Shown here: positions 15,480 through 24,540 of the stretch, one piece after another
Position numbering within the stretch: position 1 is the stretch's first letter
How the letters are laid out: each line of letters opens with the position of its first letter
Assembly: GCA_934089255.1 (NCBI GenBank)
Contig: CAKOJI010000006.1
Coordinates: 1-44,609 of the forward strand
Direction: 5' to 3'
DNA length: 44,609 bases
Source: an uncultured Bacilli bacterium
Lineage (GTDB): Bacteria; Bacillota_I; Bacilli_A; RF39; UBA660
Program-made: the position numbers and the translations under genes
The notes under the pieces: model-generated
Told to the model about the DNA's origin: nothing
What the model saw: the letters and a program-made list of their open reading frames with translations, nothing else
The model's database searches: none

Positions 15480-16643
15480 ATGTCTTTAATTAAATGTAAA
15501 GAATGTGGAGAATCAATTTCATCTAGTGCAAAAAGCTGTCCACATTGTGGATATAAAAATGAAATAAATACATGTCCAGAATGTGGTAAAAAAGTAAAAA
15601 GTAGTGATATAAATTGTAAAGAATGTGGGTATCCTTTACAAAAGAAAACAGCTTCTAGCATTGTAACTGAAAACTTAGATAAGATAACAGGAGCTAAATC
15701 AGAAAATTATGTAACTTTCAAAGATTTATTTAAAAATACATTTAAAAAACATACTGAAAAAGATTTAGATGATATATTCGTTTGTGGAAGTGAAACAACA
15801 ACACCAAATATAAAAGATGTAAATGTAAAAAATGCAAGTGCGTGGGTATATTTTAAAATATTTATTTTCTTTTTAATAGCGTACATACCTTGCCGTATAG
15901 GTTTTATAAATTATGGAAATGATAATTTTTTACCAGCACTTATAATGCTTGGAGCATTTGCTATGCCAGTAGTTGTATTAATGTTCTTCTATGAAATAAA
16001 TATATTTAGAAACATACCATTTTACAAAGTAATTAAATACTTTATCTTAGGTGGAGCATTAAGTTTAATTCTTGCTATATTATTCTTCTCATTAGATTTT
16101 AATACTGATATAAGAACTTATTCAGGGGCTTTGATGGTAGGTGTAATAGAAGAGACTGCTAAAGCAGCAATAGTTGCATTCTTTATATTTAAAAGTAAAA
16201 AATGTAATTACGTATTAAATGGTTTATTAATAGGTGCTGCAGTAGGAGCAGGATTTGCAGCATTTGAAACTGCAGGATATATCCTAAGAAATGGTATAAG
16301 TAACGGGTTACAAGCAATGTTATATGTAATTAAATTAAGAGGATTTTTAGCACCAGGTGGACACGTTGCCTGGGCTGCAATAGAAGGCGCTGCATTAATG
16401 TACGTAAAAGGTTTTGAAGAAATAGATAAAAAACATTTAAATGATAAAAGATTTTTACTTATTTGTTTAATTCCAATAGTGTTACACGGTATTTGGGATA
16501 TGCCAATAAATATACCATATTGTGGAACACAAATAGCTGTTAGCATTATAGCGTGGTTAGTAATTATATATTTTATAAACTTAGGATTACAACAAGTAGA
16601 TGAAGCAAAAAAACTAACAAAAACTCAAGAAGATAAATCTTGA
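15480..16643 (+). CDS. PrsW-family intramembrane metalloprotease with double zinc ribbon
   Basis: The N-terminal ~55 residues carry two zinc ribbons with four CxxC pairs (CKECGE, CPHCGY, CPECGK, CKECGY). From about residue 120 the protein is a multi-pass membrane domain. It contains the PrsW signatures: EETAK (E-E-x-x-K) in GVIEETAKAAIV, then GAGFAAFETAGYIL, GGHVAWAA and LHGIWDMPI, whose His and Glu residues would bind the catalytic metal. B. subtilis PrsW cleaves the anti-sigma factor RsiW at site 1. SD GGAGG overlaps the end of the preceding gene. The terminator stem includes its stop codon TGA. Confidence 0.85.
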   Translation: MSLIKCKECGESISSSAKSCPHCGYKNEINTCPECGKKVKSSDINCKECGYPLQKKTASSIVTENLDKITGAKSENYVTFKDLFKNTFKKHTEKDLDDIFVCGSETTTPNIKDVNVKNASAWVYFKIFIFFLIAYIPCRIGFINYGNDNFLPALIMLGAFAMPVVVLMFFYEINIFRNIPFYKVIKYFILGGALSLILAILFFSLDFNTDIRTYSGALMVGVIEETAKAAIVAFFIFKSKKCNYVLNGLLIGAAVGAGFAAFETAGYILRNGISNGLQAMLYVIKLRGFLAPGGHVAWAAIEGAALMYVKGFEEIDKKHLNDKRFLLICLIPIVLHGIWDMPINIPYCGTQIAVSIIAWLVIIYFINLGLQQVDEAKKLTKTQEDKS

Positions 16644-16649
16644 GTTTTA
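16619..16649. terminator. Bidirectional terminator between prsW-like gene and PBP gene
   Basis: Stem AAAACTCAAGA/TCTTGAGTTTT with loop AGATAAA gives U-runs on both strands and spans the ends of the two convergent genes. Confidence 0.75.
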
Positions 16650-18557
16650 TCAATTTAACATCAATTTAACGGTGTTTGTTTCCTTAACATATTGTCCACT
16701 AACCGGTTCTTGTTCTATAACCGTCTCTCCAGTTCCAGTATATTCAATTTTAAAACCCTTAAGAGTCTTTTGAGCATCTTTTAAACTCATTCCAACAACA
16801 TCGGGCATCATAACATATCTGGTATCAAGCCAAGTATATTCATTTCTTATCATACCTGAATTATCTTGTTTGATATTTTTTATATCAATAATACTTTTCA
16901 TAACATTTTTAGCAATAGGGGCAGAAACAGTTCCACCATATTGAGTTACACCCTTAGGATTATCTATAGCAACATAAACAATATATTCTGGTTTATCAGC
17001 TGGAAGAAAACCTATAAAAGATAAAATATAATTTCCGACCATATAAATACCATTATTAACTTTTTGAGCAGTACCAGTTTTTCCGCCAACTCTATAATTT
17101 TCTATATAAGCATTTTTACCAGTACCATTAGCAACAACACTTTCTAAAGTGTGTCTAACTAATTTACTAGTTTCTTCACTAACAACTTGTCTTTTTGTAC
17201 TTTTTTTATTTTCCAAAATAATATTATTAGTTTCCGGTTCACTTAAATACTTAACTATATAAGGTGTATTTAAATATCCACCATTGATAGCAGCAGAAAC
17301 GCCCACAACTTGTTGAATAGGGGTAACACTTATACCTTGACCAAAAGACATAGTTGCTTGTTCTACGGGACCAATATTATCATACTTAAATAATATTCCT
17401 GAACTTTCACCATTTAAATCAATACCAGTCTTTTTACCAAAACCAAAATTAGTTATATAATTATATAATCTTTCTGTACCAAGTTTTTGACCCATAACAA
17501 CAAATCCGGGGTTACACGAATTTTCAACAACTTGTAAAAACGTTTGGTCTCCGTGACCACCTTTTTTCCAACATTTTATTCTAGCATTTTCAACGTGTAT
17601 AGATCCAGAATCGTGAAAATGGTCATCAAATATATTAATAGTTTTTTCTTCTAAAGACGCGGCAAGTGTAATAATTTTAAAAGTAGAACCAGGTTCATAA
17701 GTAGCCCAAATAGGTAAATTACGATTTATAGTATTAATATCATAATTCTTATAATTATTAGAATCAAAATTAGGCCTACTAGACATTGCTAATATCTCAC
17801 CAGTATTAGGATCAGCAACGATCATCAAAGCCTGTTCTGGATTATATTTAGTAACAACATTATCTAACTCTCTTTCAACTGTAAGTTGAATATCTAAATC
17901 AATTGTAAGAGAAAGATTTATACCATTTTGAGGTTCAACATAAACTTCCGACTTATCGAGTCTCTTTCCTTTACCATCGCTATAATACTTAATTGCGCCA
18001 TTTTTACCAGTTAAATAGCTATCATATTCAAGTTCTATACCTGACAAACCTTGGTTATCAATTCCAACATACCCAAGAACATGACTAAGTAAAGTCTTGT
18101 AAGGATAATAACGTTTACTTTCTTTAACTAAATAAACACCATCATAATTTAACTTACTTATCTCATCAGCAACTTGATAAGATAACTGCCTTCCTTCAGG
18201 ATGAACCCTCTCAATACTAGTTTTCTTACTAACGTGTTTATACATATCTTCATACTTAACACCTAATATTTTTGCTAGTTCTATACTAACTTGTTTCTTA
18301 TTTTTAATTTGATTTGGTATTAAAACCAAACTAACCGTTGTAATATTATCAGCCAAAACCTTACCATTTCTATCAGTAATAAGACCTCTATCAGATGTAA
18401 TAGGTAAATTTCTACTCCATAAATTATCAGCTAAATCATTTAACTTATTATAATCAATCACTTGTATTATAAAAACTCTAATTACAATTAAAACAAACAT
18501 AATTAAAACAACAACAAAAATAAATCTTATTCTACCGTGTATATTATCTACAAACAC
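16650..18557 (-). CDS. Class B penicillin-binding protein with PASTA domain (SpoVD/PBP2B-like)
   Basis: This 635-aa transpeptidase cross-links peptidoglycan in division or spore-cortex synthesis. It has a short cytoplasmic N-terminus, one TM helix (IFVVVLIMFVLIVIRVFII), a PBP-dimer region, and the transpeptidase motifs: PGSTFK with Ser about 291, S-C-N in VENSCNPGF, and KTG at about 493-495. One C-terminal PASTA domain follows (MPDVVGMSLKDAQKTLKG to the end). The start is taken at GTG 18557 because AGGTGAT lies just before it. It stands alone, not in a dcw cluster with ftsL or mraY. SpoVD and FtsI-like PBP2B cannot be told apart here, but spore genes nearby favour SpoVD. Confidence 0.88.
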   Translation of the reverse strand: MFVDNIHGRIRFIFVVVLIMFVLIVIRVFIIQVIDYNKLNDLADNLWSRNLPITSDRGLITDRNGKVLADNITTVSLVLIPNQIKNKKQVSIELAKILGVKYEDMYKHVSKKTSIERVHPEGRQLSYQVADEISKLNYDGVYLVKESKRYYPYKTLLSHVLGYVGIDNQGLSGIELEYDSYLTGKNGAIKYYSDGKGKRLDKSEVYVEPQNGINLSLTIDLDIQLTVERELDNVVTKYNPEQALMIVADPNTGEILAMSSRPNFDSNNYKNYDINTINRNLPIWATYEPGSTFKIITLAASLEEKTINIFDDHFHDSGSIHVENARIKCWKKGGHGDQTFLQVVENSCNPGFVVMGQKLGTERLYNYITNFGFGKKTGIDLNGESSGILFKYDNIGPVEQATMSFGQGISVTPIQQVVGVSAAINGGYLNTPYIVKYLSEPETNNIILENKKSTKRQVVSEETSKLVRHTLESVVANGTGKNAYIENYRVGGKTGTAQKVNNGIYMVGNYILSFIGFLPADKPEYIVYVAIDNPKGVTQYGGTVSAPIAKNVMKSIIDIKNIKQDNSGMIRNEYTWLDTRYVMMPDVVGMSLKDAQKTLKGFKIEYTGTGETVIEQEPVSGQYVKETNTVKLMLN

Positions 18558-19077
18558 TAAAATCACCTAATTAATAATATGATGATAAAAATATTATATT
18601 AATTTAAATATAAATCCCAATAGTTAAATAAGTATCAAACATATTCCAACCTAAATCTAAATTATTAATTTAAAAGACGTTTTATTAACTTTTCTAAATT
18701 CAACTAACATTAATATTAAAAATATAAGTAATACTATTATCCAAAATATAGATAATTTTCTAAATTTAAAAACAAAAAAACAATATAGACCACATATAAT
18801 TAAAAAATAATTGTACATAGTAATATTTTTTAAACACCATCATCTCTTTTAAATAAATAATAAATATATTATAGGCCATACAACAGTAAATAATATTTAA
18901 GATAGAACGAAAAGTGACTTATTAATAAATTGATAATCTATATAATCTTTTATAATAAAACAACAATACTAACTAAAAGATTTCTTAAATTTACTCAATT
19001 ACAAATACCTTCTTTTTAATTTAATTATATGTAAAAAATAAGATATTATACAAATATAAAAAATACTAAATAAATAA
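18558..19077. other. 520-base gap with one small ORF and no other clear signal
   Basis: Apart from the small minus-strand ORF at 18657-18818, the stretch is extremely AT-rich and full of stops on both strands. No terminator, tRNA or repeat is evident. It may be decayed coding DNA; nothing specific supports that. Confidence 0.4.
18657..18818 (-). CDS. Possible 53-aa membrane protein
   Basis: An ATG at 18818 opens a 53-codon frame ending at TAG 18657. The predicted protein starts MYNYFLIICGLYCFFVFKF, has a charged turn (RKL), a second hydrophobic segment (SIFWIIVLLIFLILMLV) and a basic tail (EFRKVNKTSFK), the layout of a two-TM hairpin protein. No good ribosome site precedes it; a GGTG lies about 20 bases upstream, too far. 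AT-rich DNA produces hydrophobic frames by chance, so this is tentative. Confidence 0.3.
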   Translation of the reverse strand: MYNYFLIICGLYCFFVFKFRKLSIFWIIVLLIFLILMLVEFRKVNKTSFKLII

Positions 19078-19105
19078 TTGACATAGAATAAATTAGTGTT
19101 ATAAT
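19078..19105 (+). promoter_or_regulatory. Promoter of marR-ABC exporter operon
   Basis: Consensus -35 TTGACA (19078-19083), 16-base spacer, -10 TATAAT (19100-19105) with TGT in front. A strong promoter by sequence, with the operator directly downstream. Confidence 0.85.
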
Positions 19106-19114
19106 TATATCTGA

Positions 19115-19136
19115 AATAGTTCACGTGTGAACTATT
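19115..19136. promoter_or_regulatory. Probable MarR operator, 10-bp perfect inverted repeat
   Basis: Arms AATAGTTCAC and GTGAACTATT separated by GT. The dyad lies 9 bases after the -10, over the transcription start, and 12 bases before the marR ATG. Repressor bound here would block the whole operon, as in typical MarR autoregulation. Confidence 0.8.
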
Positions 19137-19147
19137 GTGGAGGATAT

Positions 19148-19597
19148 ATGGATTTATTAAATATTATTAAAATATCTAGGTTAATAGTTATGAATCATAA
19201 TGATTCTATTAGAAAAGTAGCTAGTAGATATAATTTAAGTTTTTGTGAAACAGATACGTTAAATATACTATCTAATAATAAAGATGTATTTAATGCTAAA
19301 GATATAGTATCTATTTCTAAATCATCTAAAGCTTATGTATCAAAAGCACTTAATTTATTAGAAGAAAAAAAATATATTTCAGTTAAAACTGATGAACTTG
19401 ATAAAAGAAAACAAAAAATAGTTATTAATAAAAGGGCGCACAAAATAATTAAAGAATTAAATGAAAACGAAGAAATATATTTAAATAATATACTAAAAAA
19501 TATAAAAGAAAAAGATATTAATAAATTTATAGAAATACAAAAAGAAATAGCAAATAATATTTTAAAGGAGAGTGTAGATAATGAAAAAAATATTTAA
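19148..19597 (+). CDS. MarR-family transcriptional regulator
   Basis: The start is ATG 19148, following GGAGG by 5 bases. The 149-aa protein has MarR length and layout: N-terminal dimer helix (IIKISRLIVMNHNDSIRK), winged HTH (VFNAKDIVSISKSSKAYVSK ALNLLEEKKYI, wing VKTDELDKRKQKIVIN) and a C-terminal dimer helix. It heads an operon with two ABC exporter genes and overlaps the first by 17 bases. Inference: a ligand-responsive repressor of the exporter through the dyad at 19115-19136. Confidence 0.9.
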   Translation: MDLLNIIKISRLIVMNHNDSIRKVASRYNLSFCETDTLNILSNNKDVFNAKDIVSISKSSKAYVSKALNLLEEKKYISVKTDELDKRKQKIVINKRAHKIIKELNENEEIYLNNILKNIKEKDINKFIEIQKEIANNILKESVDNEKNI

Positions 19598-21329
19598 AAA
19601 CTTAACAAAAAAAGATTTAATATATATAGTAATATGTATTTTATTTATAGTATTACAAGTATATTTAGATTTAAAATTACCTGATTATATGACAGACATA
19701 ACAAAACTTATACAAAGTGAAACAAATAGTTTAAACAAAATAATAGTCAAAGGTTGTTATATGCTATTATGTGCTTTTGGTAGTTTAATAAGTGCTATGA
19801 TAGTAGGATATTTTGCTAGTATAATATCAGCAGATTTTTCTTTTAATACTAGAGAAAAAGTTTTTAATAAAGTGCTTAAATTTAGTACTGGTGAAATAAA
19901 AAAATATAATGTAAGTAGTTTAATAACTAGAACTACAAATGATATAACACAACTAGAAATGGTTATATCTATGGGATTACAAATGATTATTAAAGCACCA
20001 ATTATGGCAGTATGGGCAATAACTAAAATAGTTGGTAAAAGTATGGAATGGAGTATTTTAGTTGGAGTATGCGTATTAATACTACTAACAACAATAGGCA
20101 TACTTATGATTATAGTATTCCCTAGATTTGAAAAAGTACAAAAACTAATTGATAAAATTAATAGTGTAACAAGTGAGAATTTAAGTGGAATTAGAGTAGT
20201 ACGTGCATTTAATGCAGAAAAATTTATGGAAAATAGATTTGGTAAAGTTAATAATGAATTAACAAATACTCAACTATTTAACCAAAAAGCATTTGCAGTA
20301 CTTATGCCAATTATGAATATAGTTATGAATTCATTAACATTAGGAATATATCTAATAGGTGCATTTTTAATAAATAAATCTGGTATGTCAGATAAAATTA
20401 CTTTATTTAGTAATATGGTAGTATTTACAAGTTATGGAATGCAAGTAATAATGTCATTCTTAATGTTAGCAATGATATTTATGATATGGCCTAGAGCAAG
20501 TGTTTCAGCAAAAAGAATAAATGAAATACTTGACGAATCATTAAGTATTAAAGATGGATTAGGTTCTAATAAAACTGATATTAAAGGAACAGTAGAATTC
20601 AAAAACGTTTCATTTAAATATCCAGACGCAGACGAATATTTATTAGAAAATATATCATTTAAAGTAAATAAAGGAGAAACAATTGCATTTATAGGTTCAA
20701 CTGGTAGTGGAAAAAGTTCACTAATAAATTTAGTACCAAGATTTTATGATGCAACAGACGGAGAAATATTAATTGACGGAATAAACGTTAAAAACTACAC
20801 ATTAGAAGAACTACATAATAAATTAGGTTACGTTCCACAAAAAGCAGTAATGTTTACTGGAACAGTAAAATCAAACGTTTCTTACGGAGATAATGGAAAA
20901 AAACATAGTATAGAAAAAATACGTGAAGCTATTAATGTTGCACAAGCAAACGATTTTGTACTTAAACTAGATAATACATATGATGCACATATAGCAAGAG
21001 GTGGAACTAACATTTCTGGTGGACAAAAACAAAGACTTGCTATTGCAAGAGCAATATATAAAGACCCTGAAATATATATATTTGATGATTCATTTTCTGC
21101 ATTAGATTATAAAACTGATTATGTATTAAGAAAAGAATTAAAAAAATATACAAAAGATGCAACAAGTATGATAGTAGCACAAAGAATAGGAACTATTATG
21201 CACGCAGATAAAATAGTTGTATTAGATAAAGGAAAATGTGTCGGAATAGGAACACACAAAGAATTACTAAAAAACTGTAAAGTATATAAAGAAATAGCTT
21301 TATCTCAATTTAGAGAGGAGGAATTATAA
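19581..21329 (+). CDS. ABC exporter half-transporter, degenerate-NBD subunit
   Basis: This 582-aa protein has six TM helices in about residues 15-300 fused to a nucleotide-binding domain. Walker A is GSTGSGKSS, the signature ISGGQKQR is canonical, but the residue after Walker B is Asp (IYIFDDSFSALD) where the catalytic Glu is expected, and the switch is AQRIGTI with Gln instead of His. That is the non-catalytic half of a heterodimeric exporter such as BmrCD or LmrCD. The next gene, overlapping by one base, supplies the catalytic half. Likely exports drugs or amphipathic compounds; the substrate is unknown. Confidence 0.9.
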   Translation: MKKIFKNLTKKDLIYIVICILFIVLQVYLDLKLPDYMTDITKLIQSETNSLNKIIVKGCYMLLCAFGSLISAMIVGYFASIISADFSFNTREKVFNKVLKFSTGEIKKYNVSSLITRTTNDITQLEMVISMGLQMIIKAPIMAVWAITKIVGKSMEWSILVGVCVLILLTTIGILMIIVFPRFEKVQKLIDKINSVTSENLSGIRVVRAFNAEKFMENRFGKVNNELTNTQLFNQKAFAVLMPIMNIVMNSLTLGIYLIGAFLINKSGMSDKITLFSNMVVFTSYGMQVIMSFLMLAMIFMIWPRASVSAKRINEILDESLSIKDGLGSNKTDIKGTVEFKNVSFKYPDADEYLLENISFKVNKGETIAFIGSTGSGKSSLINLVPRFYDATDGEILIDGINVKNYTLEELHNKLGYVPQKAVMFTGTVKSNVSYGDNGKKHSIEKIREAINVAQANDFVLKLDNTYDAHIARGGTNISGGQKQRLAIARAIYKDPEIYIFDDSFSALDYKTDYVLRKELKKYTKDATSMIVAQRIGTIMHADKIVVLDKGKCVGIGTHKELLKNCKVYKEIALSQFREEEL

Positions 21330-23284
21330 TGCCAAAACCAATGAATGGAAAAGTTCCCGAAACTTCAAAAAATTTCGGTGCTTCAATGAAAAGATTATTT
21401 AAAAGTTTAGATAAATGGAAATACTTATTTATAACATCTTTAGTTTTAGCATTAGTAAGTGCAATTCTTTCTCTTATTTCACCAAATAAATTATCAGATT
21501 TAACAAACATAATAACAGATGGCATAAAACCTAACATAAATGAAAAAATAATATCTGACATAATGCAAGATGATACTATTAGTATTGAAAATAAAAAAGA
21601 ATTTAGTGATTTTCTAAAAGAAAGTAAAACAAAAGATGAAAAAACTTTACTAAAAGAATTCGATAAATTACCAAAACCAATTTATAATAAAATAAAACCA
21701 AAAATAAATATGGTAAAAGTTAAAAAAACAGCAATTTTATTAGGAAGTTTATATATTATTAGTGCATTATTAAGTTATATAGAAACTATTATAATGACTA
21801 TTATATCAAATAATTTTTCTAAAAAATTAAGAACTAACATATCTAAAAAAATTAATACTTTACCTCTAAAATATTTTGATAGTCACGAAACAGGAGACGT
21901 ATTATCAAGAGTAACAAATGACGTAGATACTATAAATCAAAATATGAATAATAGTTTATCAACATTAGTTACAAGTATTACTTTATTTATTGGTTCAATA
22001 ATTATGATGTTTATAACAAATTGGACTATGGCGTTAACTGCTATATTATCAAGTATTATAGGATTTATATTTATGGGTATTATACTTAAAAATAGTCAAA
22101 AATACTTTATAAAAAGACAAAAAGAATTAGGAGATTTAAATGGATACATTGAAGAAATATATTCAGGTCACAATGTAGTAAAAGCATATAATGGAGAAAA
22201 AGAAGCGTTTAAATCTTTTAATAAATTAAATAAAAAACTATATACATCTAATAGAAAAAGTGCGTTTTATTCAGGATTAATGCAACCAATAATGATGTTC
22301 GTTGGTAATTTTGGATATGTTGCAGTATGTGTTGTAGGAGCAATTCTAACTATGAAAGGTTATATAACTTTTGGTGTTATAGTTGCTTTTATGGTATATG
22401 TTAGATTATTTACAAATCCACTTGCACAAATAGCGCAAGCTATGACAAATTTACAATCAACTGCTGCTGCAAGTGAAAGGGTATTTGAATTCTTAGATGA
22501 AACAGAAATGGCTGATGAAAAAGATAAAACAGGAAAATTAGATAAAAATAAAGTTTCCGGTAAAATAGAATTTAAAAATGTATTATTCGGTTATGATGAT
22601 AGCAAAACAATTATTAAAAATTTTAACGTTACAGTTAATCCAGGAGAAAAAGTAGCAATAGTAGGTCCTACAGGAGCAGGAAAAACAACTCTTGTTAATT
22701 TATTAATGAAGTTCTACGAAATAAAAAGTGGAGACATTTTAATAGATGATGTTAGTATACATAATTTAACAAGAGAAAATATTCATGATTTATTTATAAT
22801 GGTTTTACAAGATACATGGTTATTTAATGGAACAATAAAAGAAAATCTAAAATTTAATAGTAAAAATGTAACAGAAGAAGAAATAATTAATTCTTGTAAA
22901 TATATAGGAATAGATCACTTTATTAAAACTTTATCAGGTGGAATAGATAGTATTGTAAGTGATAATGAGTCTATTAGTGGTGGACAAAAACAATTGCTAA
23001 CAATTACTAGAGGATTAATAAAAAATGCCCCTTTCTTAATACTAGATGAAGCAACAAGTAACGTTGACACTAGAACAGAAGAACTAGTTGCAAAAGCTAT
23101 GGATAAATTAACACATGGTAGAACTTCTTTCATAATTGCACATAGATTATCAACCATAAAAAATGCAGATTTAATTTTAGTTATGAATGAAGGAAACATT
23201 ATAGAACAGGGTACGCATGATGAATTAATGAAAAAAAATGGTTTTTATGCAGACTTATATAATTCACAATTTAAAAATAATTAA
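21329..23284 (+). CDS. ABC exporter half-transporter, catalytic-NBD subunit
   Basis: This 651-aa partner has Walker A GPTGAGKTT, signature ISGGQKQ, Walker B plus Glu (FLILDEATSNVD) and the H-loop IIAHRLSTI, all intact. Between TM1 and TM2 (about residues 55-125) it carries a polar, Lys/Glu-rich insertion, as LmrD-type subunits do. The N-terminus (MPKPMNGKVPETSKNFG) is also typical of that subunit. The start overlaps the preceding stop as TAATG, so translation is coupled. Together with the previous subunit it forms a membrane heterodimer under MarR control. Confidence 0.92.
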   Translation: MPKPMNGKVPETSKNFGASMKRLFKSLDKWKYLFITSLVLALVSAILSLISPNKLSDLTNIITDGIKPNINEKIISDIMQDDTISIENKKEFSDFLKESKTKDEKTLLKEFDKLPKPIYNKIKPKINMVKVKKTAILLGSLYIISALLSYIETIIMTIISNNFSKKLRTNISKKINTLPLKYFDSHETGDVLSRVTNDVDTINQNMNNSLSTLVTSITLFIGSIIMMFITNWTMALTAILSSIIGFIFMGIILKNSQKYFIKRQKELGDLNGYIEEIYSGHNVVKAYNGEKEAFKSFNKLNKKLYTSNRKSAFYSGLMQPIMMFVGNFGYVAVCVVGAILTMKGYITFGVIVAFMVYVRLFTNPLAQIAQAMTNLQSTAAASERVFEFLDETEMADEKDKTGKLDKNKVSGKIEFKNVLFGYDDSKTIIKNFNVTVNPGEKVAIVGPTGAGKTTLVNLLMKFYEIKSGDILIDDVSIHNLTRENIHDLFIMVLQDTWLFNGTIKENLKFNSKNVTEEEIINSCKYIGIDHFIKTLSGGIDSIVSDNESISGGQKQLLTITRGLIKNAPFLILDEATSNVDTRTEELVAKAMDKLTHGRTSFIIAHRLSTIKNADLILVMNEGNIIEQGTHDELMKKNGFYADLYNSQFKNN

Positions 23285-23289
23285 TTAAG

Positions 23290-23298
23290 TGTTATAAT
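23290..23298 (+). promoter_or_regulatory. Extended -10 promoter for queA
   Basis: TGTTATAAT with TATAAT at 23293-23298, in the 38-base gap before queA; no clear -35. Confidence 0.5.
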
Positions 23299-23322
23299 AA
23301 GTCACTAGTTAGGAAGTAAATT

Positions 23323-24357
23323 ATGAAAACAGAAGATTTTGATTATGAATTACCAGAAGAATTAATTGCACAAACACCTCTAAAAAATAGAAGTGAAAGT
23401 AGATTAATGGTTTTAGATAAAAAAGGAAAAATAAAACATGATAAATTTTATAACATCATAGACTATTTAAAAAAAGGTGATGCTTTAGTAATTAATGACA
23501 CTAAAGTTATTCCAGCAAGAATCATAGGAGAAAAAATTGATACTCACGCAGTAATAGAATTATTGTTATTAAAAGATTTAGGTGATAATATTTGGGAATG
23601 TTTAGCAAAACCTCAAAAAAGATTAAAAAAAGATACAATTATATCTTTTGGAGATGGTAGTCTAAAAGCACAAGTTATTGAAGTACTTGAAGAAGGAGTT
23701 ACTAAAGTATTATTACTATATAATGGTATTTTAATGGAAATATTAGATAAGTTAGGCAGTATGCCTCTACCACCATATATTCATGAAAAATTAAAAGACA
23801 AAGATAGATACCAAACAGTATATGCAGAAAACTATGGCTCTGCTGCAGCACCAACTGCAGGATTACATTTTACAGAAGATTTATTAAATAAAATAAAAGA
23901 AAAAGGAGTCCATATAGTACATATAACACTTCACGTAGGATTAGGTACATTTAGACCAGTTAATGTAGATGATGTAACAAAACATGTAATGCACACTGAA
24001 CATTACATAATGACAAAATCTGCTGCAGATACATTAAATGAAGTAAGAAAAAATGGTGGACGTATAATTGCTGTAGGAACAACCAGTACAAGAACTTTAG
24101 AAACAATATTATCAGAGCACGATAAATTTGTTCCAACGAATAGTGATACAAATATATTTATATATCCAGGTTATAAATTTAAAGCAATTGATGCTTTAAT
24201 AACAAATTTTCATTTACCAAAAAGTACTCTTATAATGTTGGTAAGTGCATTATCTAAAAAAGAATATATATTAAATGCTTATAAAACTGCAGTAAATGAA
24301 AAATATAGATTCTTTTCATTTGGCGATGCTATGTTTATAGAAAAAAGTGATGATTAA
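23323..24357 (+). CDS. queA: S-adenosylmethionine:tRNA ribosyltransferase-isomerase QueA
   Basis: QueA builds epoxyqueuosine by moving the ribosyl part of SAM onto preQ1 already inserted in tRNA. The 344-aa protein is full length and typical: FDYELPEELIAQTPLKNRSE at the start, LVINDTKVIPARIIG, SMPLPPYIHEK, NYGSAAAPTAGLHFT, HVGLGTFRPV and NFHLPKSTLIMLVSA. In many Firmicutes queA is directly followed by tgt. Here tgt lies 4.3 kb downstream, past a foldase, a repeat protein and a broken transposase. Confidence 0.97.
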   Translation: MKTEDFDYELPEELIAQTPLKNRSESRLMVLDKKGKIKHDKFYNIIDYLKKGDALVINDTKVIPARIIGEKIDTHAVIELLLLKDLGDNIWECLAKPQKRLKKDTIISFGDGSLKAQVIEVLEEGVTKVLLLYNGILMEILDKLGSMPLPPYIHEKLKDKDRYQTVYAENYGSAAAPTAGLHFTEDLLNKIKEKGVHIVHITLHVGLGTFRPVNVDDVTKHVMHTEHYIMTKSAADTLNEVRKNGGRIIAVGTTSTRTLETILSEHDKFVPTNSDTNIFIYPGYKFKAIDALITNFHLPKSTLIMLVSALSKKEYILNAYKTAVNEKYRFFSFGDAMFIEKSDD

Positions 24358-24373
24358 TTTCATCATTTTTTTT
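24341..24373 (+). terminator. Terminator after queA
   Basis: The stem built on GTGATGA/TCATCAT overlaps the queA stop and is followed by eight T. Confidence 0.7.
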
Positions 24374-24455
24374 GTAATAAAACCAATCATTATTTAATAA
24401 ATATTTAATGTCATCAGGGGAACAAAAAAAACATAAATTTTTGCTAATATTTAAA

Positions 24456-24484
24456 TTGACAGATATATAAAATTCGTATAAAAT
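24456..24484 (+). promoter_or_regulatory. Promoter of the parvulin-like gene
   Basis: TTGACA at 24456-24461, 17-base spacer, TAAAAT at 24479-24484. The 5' UTR of about 50 bases contains a small AGTAA/TTACT hairpin followed by six T (24489-24505). Confidence 0.65.
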
Positions 24485-24540
24485 AAAGAGTAATTATTAC
24501 TTTTTTAGGGAAGTATGGCTATGATAGGGAGTGTTGGTAT

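Noticed and set aside
15461..15661. Minus-strand frame over the zinc-ribbon coding region
   Set aside because: Shadow of the Cys-rich ribbon; the plus-strand frame has clear CxxC motifs and ribosome site.
24357..24540. Riboswitch (preQ1-type) between queA and the foldase gene
   Set aside because: No preQ1 aptamer pattern can be seen, and the region has a normal terminator and a consensus promoter that explain it.
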